Assembly (NCBI RefSeq): GCF_019219075.1
Contig: NZ_JAHUWJ010000012.1
Coordinates: forward strand, 124,001 to 188,000
DNA: 64,000 nucleotides
Source of the DNA: Chitinophaga sp. sic0106
GTDB taxonomy: Bacteria; Bacteroidota; Bacteroidia; Chitinophagales; Chitinophagaceae
Direction of reading: 5' to 3'
Part shown: positions 52,409-60,183 of the stretch, in pieces
Layout of the letters: the number at the start of each line of letters is the position of its first letter
Numbering within the stretch: the stretch's first letter is position 1
The notes under the pieces: model-generated
Told to the model about the DNA's origin: nothing
Databases searched by the model: none
The model's input: the letters and a program-made list of their open reading frames with translations, nothing else
Position numbers and translations under genes: made by a program

Positions 52409-53338
52409 ATGAAATCTTTTTATAAGCTGATGGTACTCGGAGCGGCACTGCTGTCTTCCTGTACTAAAACAGACGACGAAGCCGCAGCACCGGATTACAG
52501 CCAGCTGCCGGCCACTGTGAATGAACACTGGTTCGGTTACCAGTCGTTCATGCGACTGAGTTATTCCGATGACCAGATTGCTACCTACCTGGCGCCAGAT
52601 ATGGATACCACCCTGAAATATTTTAATCCGGTGGTATCAAAAATCTGGAAATACACAAAAGCCACTTATGGTGAGTTTGGTGCTGACCCACGACTACGGC
52701 TGTATCTCCACGATAAAGAATACCTGAGTGCCCCCGGACTAAGTGCCACGCTGGCTAACTACATGGATAACATCTGTGACTATAAGAATGCCGTGGTAGT
52801 GAGTTCATCCATGTGGAAAGATACCACCGTGATGACGGCCGTGTTTACCCATGAAATCAGCCATATCGTAGAAGGTGGTAGTTTGAACGTGAAGCACTCT
52901 CCCACTGCCAGGTTATGGGGAGACAGTAAGTTCCAGGATATCTTTATTTACGATTGCTATGCAAACACCGGCATGACAGTGCTGGCCGAAAAATGGCTGG
53001 CCGAGTACCAGACCAACTTTGCGACTTATCCGCTGGCAAAAACTTACTGGTTCCGTGACTGGTGGTATCCTATCTATTCCAAATATGGTCAGACGAAAGT
53101 ACTCACCAGCTATTTCAAACTCCTTTCCGAAAACCTGGAGCATAAGCCTAACGGCAACGGATTCCAGGAGTTTACTCAGGATGTAAACATGGGAGAATTT
53201 GTACACTTTATGAGTGGCGCTGCCGGTGTAAACCTGAAAGAACAGGCTAAGATCGCTTTCGGCTGGACGATGGAATATGAGCAGCAGCTCCTCAATGCCC
53301 AGGAAGATTATCCAAACGTAAAATATAACAAGCAATAA
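52409..53338 (+). CDS. HExxH lipoprotein, putative zinc metallopeptidase (copy 2)
   Basis: The 309-residue lipoprotein (LSSC, C18) repeats the plan of the upstream gene: FTHEISHIVE (HEISH 148-152), WGDSKFQDIFIYDCY, YWFRDWWYPIYSKYG and FMSGAAGVNLKEQAKIAFGWT. It therefore arose by tandem duplication, but the sequences have diverged considerably outside these blocks. That argues for different substrate specificity rather than redundancy. It is 13 bases after copy 1 and 3 bases before the TlpA-like gene. Confidence 0.82.
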   Translation: MKSFYKLMVLGAALLSSCTKTDDEAAAPDYSQLPATVNEHWFGYQSFMRLSYSDDQIATYLAPDMDTTLKYFNPVVSKIWKYTKATYGEFGADPRLRLYLHDKEYLSAPGLSATLANYMDNICDYKNAVVVSSSMWKDTTVMTAVFTHEISHIVEGGSLNVKHSPTARLWGDSKFQDIFIYDCYANTGMTVLAEKWLAEYQTNFATYPLAKTYWFRDWWYPIYSKYGQTKVLTSYFKLLSENLEHKPNGNGFQEFTQDVNMGEFVHFMSGAAGVNLKEQAKIAFGWTMEYEQQLLNAQEDYPNVKYNKQ

Positions 53339-53341
53339 TAA

Positions 53342-54475
53342 ATGAAGAAGATAATATTAACAGCTGCCATCGTACTGCCATTAGCAGTGCAGGCACAACA
53401 GGGTCCCTTCACCATTACGGGCAATATCGGTAAGCTGAATAGCCCGGCTATGGCTTATATCGATTATATGTCCAACGGGGTTAGCAAAGAAGACAGTGCA
53501 GTGGTGATCAACGGTAAGTTTTCATTTAGTGGTAAATGTGAGGACTACGCACATGCAAGACTGGCACTCAGCCATGATGGTTCAGGCAAAATGAAAGCGG
53601 TGTACACCGGCGATGTGATTTACTTCTACTATGGTAAAGAGCAGGTAAAGATCACTTCTGCGGATTCCCTGTCCAATGCGAAGATCACGGGTTCTAAAAC
53701 TTACAATGAATTTCAGGCTTACAACAAATTCATTGGTGGCACTATCATGGATCTGAACAAATGGGCCAATGGCCAGGTGGCTGGAGCTACACCGGAGCAG
53801 CGTAAGGACACGAACTTCATGAACAATCTCAACATCGAGTACCGCCGTCGTATGAAAGCGCGTGCGGATAAACAGCTGGACTTTGCCAAAGCCAACCCTA
53901 AAGCCTACTTCGGGATGGTAGCACTATCTGAAGGTACCGGCTCACCCGTGGATGTGAAAAAGGTAGAACCGATTTACAATGCCATGAGTGCCGCACTGCG
54001 CAACAGTGATCAGGGGCGTGAAATGGGTCAGCGTATTACCGCTGCCAAAACCATCCGCGTGGGAGCGCCTGCACCTAAGTTTGTTCAGAAAGATGTAAAC
54101 GACAAAACCGTGCAGCTGGATGATGTGAAGGGAAAATATGTTTTGCTGGAGTTCTGGGCCAGCTGGTGCGGACCTTGCAGGGCCGAGAATCCGAATCTGA
54201 CCGGGCAATACAAAAAATATAAGGAAAAAGGTTTCGAGATCATTGCTGTTTCCCTCGATGATCATAAAGACAAATGGATCGAAGCTATCGCCAAAGATGG
54301 GTTGCCATGGATGCATGTATCAGATCTGAAGGGCTGGAACAACGAGGTGGGTCGTCTCTATGGCATTCGTGCGGTGCCGGCAAACTTCCTGCTGGACGAG
54401 AACAGAAACATCATTGCGGTGAATCTGCGCGGTGAAGAGCTCAACAAGAAACTTACGGAGGTCTTCGGTAACTGA
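53342..54475 (+). CDS. TlpA-like thioredoxin with DUF4369 domain
   Basis: The 377-residue protein has a signal peptide (MKKIILTAAIVLPLAVQAQ), a DUF4369 beta-sandwich N-terminal domain (ITGNIGKLNSPAMAYIDY...), a helical linker, and a C-terminal thioredoxin domain with LLEFWASWCGPCRAENPNL and GIRAVPANFLLDEN as cis-proline loop. It is a periplasmic or surface disulfide reductase that would service the operon's exported proteins. It terminates the operon. Confidence 0.93.
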   Translation: MKKIILTAAIVLPLAVQAQQGPFTITGNIGKLNSPAMAYIDYMSNGVSKEDSAVVINGKFSFSGKCEDYAHARLALSHDGSGKMKAVYTGDVIYFYYGKEQVKITSADSLSNAKITGSKTYNEFQAYNKFIGGTIMDLNKWANGQVAGATPEQRKDTNFMNNLNIEYRRRMKARADKQLDFAKANPKAYFGMVALSEGTGSPVDVKKVEPIYNAMSAALRNSDQGREMGQRITAAKTIRVGAPAPKFVQKDVNDKTVQLDDVKGKYVLLEFWASWCGPCRAENPNLTGQYKKYKEKGFEIIAVSLDDHKDKWIEAIAKDGLPWMHVSDLKGWNNEVGRLYGIRAVPANFLLDENRNIIAVNLRGEELNKKLTEVFGN

Positions 54476-54524
54476 TGAAACCGAATGACCCCGTAAGCGT
54501 TGCATTTTAGTATGAGAATATGAT

Positions 54525-54556
54525 CCCGGCCATGTTGATGGCCGGGCTTTTTTTTT
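54525..54556 (+). terminator. Intrinsic terminator of the SusCD/peptidase operon
   Basis: CCCGGCCAT at 54525-54533 pairs with ATGGCCGGG at 54538-54546 (9 bp, 4-base loop), followed by a T run. Confidence 0.92.
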
Positions 54557-54566
54557 GTTTGAGAGC

Positions 54567-55526
54567 TCAGGAATCCTGGCGGAAGCAGCCGTATTCATTT
54601 TCGTAGTGCGACAGATCGCACTCCAGGTGTTTACGATCCCAGTTGGCCGTATTTGCGGCGGCTTCGTAGGTGGTTTGCAGGAAGTCCATCAGGCTGGCGG
54701 CCGGATCAGCGGACTGCTGTACATCGTCATAATTGAGGAGGAACTCCCCCAGGTCCTTGCTGAAAAATGCGGCGCCGGGTTTCACCGGCTGATCGGCAAA
54801 GCCGGCAGGTGCCGGATAGGCGTAAGCGTAGAATGCCGCGTGGGGATACTGGTCGTTGCCAGGCCAGAAGCCACAGGAACTCACTTCCTTGGAATAGGCT
54901 TCCTGCATCACGGCCTGTGGCATATTCGGGGCCTCGCCCTGATGCAGCGGTGCGTCTCTCCCGGAAAACCGGGTAACCGCCAGATCAAATGCTCCCCAGA
55001 AGAAATGCACAGGACTGCACTTGCCGGTAAACCGGGTGCGGAAGCGGGTAAACACATCGTATATTTTCACCATCGCCTGCCAGAATTCGGCCATGCGGGC
55101 CTTATCATAGGAAGCGTGGATGGTATCTTCCGTGAACGGGATCGCATTGGGTAGTTCTGCCGGCATATCATGTATGGAGACGTCAATGTCCAGCTGGGCC
55201 AGTTTCCCGAAAAGGGTACGGTAAAAATCGGCTACGGTAACAGCTTCCAGGGGAATTTCCTCACTGGCGCCATTACTGGTGGAGATGCGGAGGCGGTGGC
55301 GGATAAAATCAAAGTTGATGTCAAAAATGCCGTGCTGGTAAGGCATACTACCCGTTCCGAGTCCGTCAGGGGAAATGTAGAGGGTAACATGCCAGGAGTG
55401 ATTGAGCCAGGGCATCTTGCGGAGGCGTATCTTCCCTACTATCTGCGTCCAGAGGTGAACCGTTGCCAGCGTATCTTTCCAGGCGGCATAACTCAATATA
55501 GGCCATGCATTATTTGCTTTATTCAT
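54567..55526 (-). CDS. DUF5996-family protein
   Basis: I use the ATG at 55526; a TTG at 55532 is also in frame. The 319-residue cytosolic protein matches DUF5996 along its length: AWPILSYAAWKDTLATVHLWTQIVGKIRL, NHSWHVTLYISPDGLGTGSMPY, PVHFFWGAFDLAVTRFSGR and the C-terminal GEFLLNYDDVQQSADP. Family function is unknown. The gene is divergent from the Crp/Fnr regulator. Confidence 0.9.
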   Translation of the reverse strand: MNKANNAWPILSYAAWKDTLATVHLWTQIVGKIRLRKMPWLNHSWHVTLYISPDGLGTGSMPYQHGIFDINFDFIRHRLRISTSNGASEEIPLEAVTVADFYRTLFGKLAQLDIDVSIHDMPAELPNAIPFTEDTIHASYDKARMAEFWQAMVKIYDVFTRFRTRFTGKCSPVHFFWGAFDLAVTRFSGRDAPLHQGEAPNMPQAVMQEAYSKEVSSCGFWPGNDQYPHAAFYAYAYPAPAGFADQPVKPGAAFFSKDLGEFLLNYDDVQQSADPAASLMDFLQTTYEAAANTANWDRKHLECDLSHYENEYGCFRQDS

Positions 55527-55599
55527 AGTCAACTTTTTTTAAGACTAACAACCTGGAGCAGGGAAGGGTTTATATCTCCCTAACTCCTATCTTTACGCC

Positions 55600-56169
55600 A
55601 TGCAGGTATTACGCGATCATTTCGAGAAAATAATTTCACTGACAGACACCGAATTTGCCTACATCAGCAGCTTTTTTAAGCACAGAAAGGTGATGAAGAA
55701 ACAGTTCCTGCTGCAGGAAGGTGATCCCGTATCGCATGAATATTTTGTGGTAAAAGGTTGCCTGAAAGCCTATGTGCTCGACAGTGAGGACAAAACGCAT
55801 ATCCTTTCTTTTGCGCTGGCCGACTGGTGGACCAGCGACTACCAGGCCCTGTATACCCATACTCCCTCCAGCATGTTCCTGGAAGCGGTGGTGCCTACTG
55901 AAATCTATTATATTGCCCAGGAAGATAAGGAGCGCCTCTGTGCAGAAATGCATAAAGTGGAGCATTTCTGGCGTAAAAAAAATGCGATGGGCTACGTGGG
56001 GCTGCAACGCAGGATTTTATCGATGCTGACCCATAACGCCAAAGACCGTTACGAGCAACTGCTGCAACAATACCCTGCCCTGTTCCAGGTGGTGCCCAAA
56101 CAGGACCTGGCGGCATTTTTGGGGGTTAGCCGTGAAACGCTCAGCCGGCTTTATTCAAAGAAAATGTGA
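55600..56169 (+). CDS. Crp/Fnr-family transcriptional regulator
   Basis: The 189-residue protein has an N-terminal cyclic-nucleotide-binding-like domain (FFKHRKVMKKQFLLQEGDPVSHEYFVVKGCLKAYV) and a C-terminal winged helix ending in VPKQDLAAFLGVSRETLSRLYSKKM. R178, E179 and R183 occupy the same spacing as the DNA-reading residues R180, E181 and R185 of E. coli CRP. An exact TGTGA-N6-TCACA site overlaps its own stop codon and precedes the DJ-1 gene. A near-consensus promoter (TATCTTTA, 55588-55595) lies just before the ATG. Confidence 0.95.
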   Translation: MQVLRDHFEKIISLTDTEFAYISSFFKHRKVMKKQFLLQEGDPVSHEYFVVKGCLKAYVLDSEDKTHILSFALADWWTSDYQALYTHTPSSMFLEAVVPTEIYYIAQEDKERLCAEMHKVEHFWRKKNAMGYVGLQRRILSMLTHNAKDRYEQLLQQYPALFQVVPKQDLAAFLGVSRETLSRLYSKKM

Positions 56170-56192
56170 TCTATATCACAACGATTTTGTGA
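56165..56192. promoter_or_regulatory. Perfect CRP-type operator plus extra half-site
   Basis: TGTGATCTATATCACA at 56165-56180 fits the CRP consensus TGTGA-N6-TCACA exactly. A third half-site TTGTGA lies at 56187-56192, complementary to TCACAA at 56176-56181. It begins in the last codons of the Crp/Fnr gene and lies 63 to 90 bases before the DJ-1 start. Confidence 0.7.
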
Positions 56193-56254
56193 CATACCTC
56201 CTGTGTGGTGATACGGTAAGTAGGGAACTTTGCCTTATCAAAAAAACATAGCAA

Positions 56255-57028
56255 ATGAACTTCATGGTAAAGTTACTGTTAAGTACAATGATCATTTTAA
56301 CCACACTTAAAGGTTTTTCACAAATGAGCAACCATAACACCCAACCCAAAAAGGTATTGTTTGTAGTGACTTCCCACGCGGACCTGGGCAATACCGGCGA
56401 AAAGACAGGCATCTGGATCGAGGAGTTTGCCGCACCGTATTATTTCCTGACTGACAAAGGCGTGCAGGTGACCATCGCTTCTCCGAAGGGCGGGCAGGCA
56501 CCTATTGATCCCAAGAGCACCGATCCGGGCGCTCAAACCGAAGCTACCAAAAGATTTTACAGCGATAAAGCTACCGAAGATAAACTGGCGCATACCGTTA
56601 AACTGGCGGATGTAAAACAGGATGACTATGATGCGGTGTTTTATCCCGGTGGCCACGGCCCTATGTGGGATCTGGCAGAAGATAAGACCAGCGCAGCGCT
56701 GATTGCCAGCTTCGTGGACCATTATAAGCCAGCGGCTTTGGTATGCCACGCGCCAGCGGCCCTAAAACATGTAAAAACCGCTAATGGCGAGCCACTCGTA
56801 AAAGGTAAAAAAGTAACGGGCTTTAGTAATACCGAGGAAGAAGGCGTACAACTCACCAAGGTAGTGCCTTTCCTGCTGGAAGATATGCTGAAAGCCAATG
56901 GTGGTATTTACGAAAAAACGGAAAACTGGCATCCTTTTTCTGTGCAGGATGGGCTGCTGATTACTGGTCAGAATCCGGCATCATCTATTGGTGTGGCGGA
57001 AAAGCTGATGGCAGCGATCAGTAAATAA
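56255..57028 (+). CDS. Exported DJ-1/PfpI-family protein
   Basis: The 257-residue protein has a signal-like hydrophobic start (MNFMVKLLLSTMIILTTLKGFSQ) and a DJ-1/PfpI fold. Its active site includes C164-H165 in ALVCHAPAAL, the nucleophile elbow of HchA-like enzymes, and an acidic partner in GIWIEEFAAP (E56/E57). AVFYPGGHGPMWDL is also typical. Members act as glyoxalases, deglycases or amidases; export is unusual and points to envelope detoxification. Candidate regulation is by the upstream Crp-type site. Confidence 0.9.
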   Translation: MNFMVKLLLSTMIILTTLKGFSQMSNHNTQPKKVLFVVTSHADLGNTGEKTGIWIEEFAAPYYFLTDKGVQVTIASPKGGQAPIDPKSTDPGAQTEATKRFYSDKATEDKLAHTVKLADVKQDDYDAVFYPGGHGPMWDLAEDKTSAALIASFVDHYKPAALVCHAPAALKHVKTANGEPLVKGKKVTGFSNTEEEGVQLTKVVPFLLEDMLKANGGIYEKTENWHPFSVQDGLLITGQNPASSIGVAEKLMAAISK

Positions 57029-57034
57029 ATTTAA

Positions 57035-57059
57035 ATAGCGGGGCCTGTGGTCCCGCTAT
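57035..57059. terminator. Bidirectional terminator-like hairpin
   Basis: ATAGCGGGGCC at 57035-57045 pairs with GGTCCCGCTAT at 57049-57059 (one mismatch, 3-base loop), between convergent genes. Confidence 0.7.
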
Positions 57060-57063
57060 GCTA

Positions 57064-58362
57064 TTACTTGAAAAACTCTTTTGTTACAAACAACGTAGTA
57101 TCCACTTCTACCTCCGCAAATTGCTTATTCATTTCACGGATAGCTTTTTGAAATAACTCTTCCGGTATTCCTTCACTCACTCTCCCTGTTAAATACACTT
57201 TAAATGTAGACCGGTGACGTACCTGCGCCAACATAATCCGCATGCCCGGAAAAGCGTTTTCTATGGCTGCACCTATGGTAGTAGTATCATATAACGGAAT
57301 GGCAGTAGTAACATCAAACACTTTATATTTTGTGGTATCCATGGTGCTGCCCTGAAACTGCGGTGGCTTTATGTGTTGTGCGGTATCATAAACACGGAGA
57401 TATAAATACCGCTTTGCACTATCATCCATATTCAGGATGCTCTTCGTCATTTTTTTGAACACGCTGTCGGATCCAATTACGTATAGCTGTGGCGGAAACG
57501 AGTCCGGATACTCGATATACCTGCCCAGCTCCTTATTAGCAGCGGTTTGCTGAAACACGCGGATGCCGGTAACTTCTTCTATGTTCAGGTCCGGCGCTTG
57601 TTTCAGGGTAGCAGCGGTATCGTTGGTGTAGAGATACGCCGCACCGTTCAGCAAGGCCAATGAGTCTGTAATACGCATCGCCGTTTCAACATTCTGCTGG
57701 TACAGTATTTCCTGGCGGGCGGCTATTTTTCCAAAATCAGGATTTTTATTGGGAAGCCAGTCCTTGCCACAGGTGCGGATTAAGCCTGTCAGCGCTACGA
57801 TGAAGCCTAAAGGGAGGGTCCAGTAAACACCATTATTTCGCTTTTTCTCCTCCTGCAACTGGCTGGCCAGTGGAGATTGTTCAGCTGGCTTGTGTTCCAC
57901 GAAAGGATTTTTACGCTGCACTTTGGATTCCAGCTTGTCCGCCAGCGCGGTTGTAAATGCATCGAATGTATGCGCATCTGCTGTAGTATTGAAAATGCTG
58001 CCTCTGTACGTTAAGTTCCAGCCAATCTTCTTTCCGGATTTCAGTCTGATCGCCATAGTGGGTGGGTTACGGCGGTACCATGGTAACGGCACAATTTCAG
58101 CAATGTCATTGAAATCTATTCTACCGTAGCAGGTGGAAGTAAAGCCTCGGTTATCCAGCGTAATTTCGTCCCTGGCCTTTCCCTTTTTGTACACCATGTA
58201 GCCACCGAACAGGATGGGTGTCAGTATTACTATAAAGAAAACAGGTACATTCAGATTATCCATCAGCACGAGGAGTGGTATCGTCACAAAAGGTGACAAG
58301 ATCATCAGGAAGATATAGGGATTCCCTTTGTTGCTTTGGAATCGGAATTCGTATTTATTCAT
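57064..58362 (-). CDS. Membrane protein with PH-like domain, unknown function
   Basis: The 432-residue protein has two N-terminal membrane helices (about 17-60), followed by a short beta segment resembling a bacterial PH-like domain (DEITLDNRGFTSTCYGRIDFNDIAEIVPLPWYRRNPPTMAIRLKSGKKIGW). A third helix lies near residue 188. The ~240-residue C-terminal part is soluble and unassigned. It probably has an intracellular PH domain and an extracytoplasmic C-terminal domain. I do not recognise the C-terminal domain. Confidence 0.7.
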   Translation of the reverse strand: MNKYEFRFQSNKGNPYIFLMILSPFVTIPLLVLMDNLNVPVFFIVILTPILFGGYMVYKKGKARDEITLDNRGFTSTCYGRIDFNDIAEIVPLPWYRRNPPTMAIRLKSGKKIGWNLTYRGSIFNTTADAHTFDAFTTALADKLESKVQRKNPFVEHKPAEQSPLASQLQEEKKRNNGVYWTLPLGFIVALTGLIRTCGKDWLPNKNPDFGKIAARQEILYQQNVETAMRITDSLALLNGAAYLYTNDTAATLKQAPDLNIEEVTGIRVFQQTAANKELGRYIEYPDSFPPQLYVIGSDSVFKKMTKSILNMDDSAKRYLYLRVYDTAQHIKPPQFQGSTMDTTKYKVFDVTTAIPLYDTTTIGAAIENAFPGMRIMLAQVRHRSTFKVYLTGRVSEGIPEELFQKAIREMNKQFAEVEVDTTLFVTKEFFK

Positions 58363-58576
58363 GGGCGGTGCTTATTTTTGACTGATACCAGTCCATCGAT
58401 TGTTTCAATATTACCTTTGGCATTGCAAAATTTCAAGGCGAAGGTAGGCTGGTGTGGGCGCTCACCTGTAGGCCAGAAAAAACATGACTGACAGTACACC
58501 GGGTTACAGCAAGGTTAACATGTACTCCCGTTTCCGTTGAGCCCAAACATAGTAAAAAATACATTAACTTAAAACT

Positions 58577-59092
58577 ATGGAGATAGAAAAAGCGATTGCG
58601 CTCATATACACGGAAGGGCTTCAAGCCGGCACCTGGGCGGACCTTGGCTGTGGTGAAGGCCTATTTTCAGCAGCCCTCGCGCATTTACTGCCGTCGGGCG
58701 CCGCTATACTCGCCATTGACCGACAGCCCGTAAAACCACTACCCTACAGTATTCCGGCCGGCATCAGCATCACCCGGCAACAAGCCGATTTTTCATTGGA
58801 GGATTTTCAACTACCCGAACTACAAGGTATACTGATGGCTAATTCCCTGCACTACATCGCAGATAAACCTGTGCTCATCAATCGGCTCGCACAATGCCTT
58901 ACGGCCGATGGTGTTTTTATTATGGTAGAATATGAAACTACGCAGGCGAATCCCTGGGTACCCTACCCTATTACGTTTCAAGCCCTCGCCACACTATTCA
59001 GGAATGCGGGATTTTCCAATACAACTAAATTAGGAGAAATAAATTCTGTGTACAGGTCTGGAAAGATGTATGCTGCACTGGTCAGCAGATAA
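58577..59092 (+). CDS. SAM-dependent class I methyltransferase
   Basis: The 171-residue cytosolic protein has the Rossmann SAM motif ADLGCGEGLFSAALA (motif I, about residues 21-35), the acidic ribose ligand AIDRQP, then ADFSLEDFQLPELQGILMANSLHYI, and a C-terminal strand pair. Substrate unknown. It is short for the family but complete through the core. Confidence 0.9.
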   Translation: MEIEKAIALIYTEGLQAGTWADLGCGEGLFSAALAHLLPSGAAILAIDRQPVKPLPYSIPAGISITRQQADFSLEDFQLPELQGILMANSLHYIADKPVLINRLAQCLTADGVFIMVEYETTQANPWVPYPITFQALATLFRNAGFSNTTKLGEINSVYRSGKMYAALVSR

Positions 59093-59126
59093 AAAGAAAA
59101 GGCTCTATCCAGTTTTATTACTTGTT

Positions 59127-60035
59127 CTAGAATGTGAATACCTGGAAGTTTCCATTCTTCCAAGATATCAAATAGTACTTTCCATCAGCGTAACCTATTT
59201 TCAATTTAGGATCATCTTCTTCAATATTTCTCAGTGCAATTGTCCTCAAGAGCTGATGTTTAGCCATGCTGATGTTTCTAACCGGAGGCTTCTTCAGATT
59301 GTTTTTATCCAAAAAATACAGTGCATCGCGCTTTGTCATATCGTATATGATAAAGTATTGCTGATCGGTGAATGCATAATAAGGATCCTGGCAGAAAGTA
59401 TAAGATTCAGGCATTTCATATTCCTTTTCATTCAGCTGTTGATTTGTGTCCATTGTAAACTCCTTTACCACATCAACTTCTGATCTGCAAACACCTATAT
59501 CCTCCGGGACAGTAATATATCCCCCAACCGATGTGAACATGTTTGCATCTACTTTCTGAGAAATGACGCCAGATACCTTATCTATGGTTATTACTTTGGT
59601 CTCAAAATTCGCCCAGATCTTTTGGCTTGTTGCATGGATGTAATTCACAGGCCCTTCCGTCTTGGTAAAAGAAAGGATCTTTCCATACGTGGAAATCAAG
59701 CGAATACCATCCCAGCATCCAATATAAAAACCTTCTGGCGCCACTGACAAAGAAATTGGATACTGTTTTTTTGCAGCTAATCCTGCAAGCGAAGTATTCA
59801 CTTTTTCATTTGTCGTGATATTTTTCTTCATAAGATCAATTAGTACAAGCTTATTATGATTAAGAATAAACAATGTATCATGAATGATAGCAGGTTGTAG
59901 TAGACTTAAGTCCTTCAATAAGGAATTTGCAGCAATAGAAATACTCAAAACTGGCCGTAATGAATCAACATTTGAAGCTTTTGCTGTTAAGAAAAGCAGC
60001 GAAATCAACACCTGTTTTATGATAAATTTTTTCAT
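59127..60035 (-). CDS. Secreted beta-propeller-like protein, unknown, AT-rich
   Basis: The 302-residue protein has a signal peptide (MKKFIIKQVLISLLFLTAKA). The body repeats short beta blocks of the type FYIGCWDGIRLISTYGKIL and YYAFTDQQYFIIYDM, reminiscent of a WD or YVTN-like propeller. There is no recognised family. The gene is visibly richer in A+T than its neighbours, and its position between a methyltransferase and a peptidase suggests a recent arrival. Role unknown. Confidence 0.65.
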   Translation of the reverse strand: MKKFIIKQVLISLLFLTAKASNVDSLRPVLSISIAANSLLKDLSLLQPAIIHDTLFILNHNKLVLIDLMKKNITTNEKVNTSLAGLAAKKQYPISLSVAPEGFYIGCWDGIRLISTYGKILSFTKTEGPVNYIHATSQKIWANFETKVITIDKVSGVISQKVDANMFTSVGGYITVPEDIGVCRSEVDVVKEFTMDTNQQLNEKEYEMPESYTFCQDPYYAFTDQQYFIIYDMTKRDALYFLDKNNLKKPPVRNISMAKHQLLRTIALRNIEEDDPKLKIGYADGKYYLISWKNGNFQVFTF

Positions 60036-60131
60036 ATTACAAATTAAGCAATCCGGCGGTTATCTCATAGCCCACTTACCACTGTCTAAGACCAGCTGGT
60101 GATTTCCCTGGCAAACCTGGCACAATCGAAA

Positions 60132-60160
60132 AGGCCGCCTCCATATTTATGAGACGGCCT
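60132..60160 (-). terminator. Terminator of the large M60 gene
   Basis: AGGCCGCCTC at 60132-60141 pairs with GAGACGGCCT at 60151-60160 (one wobble). On the minus strand, TTTTC follows. Confidence 0.75.
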
Positions 60161-60183
60161 CTCGCTAATTATCTGTAACCAGA

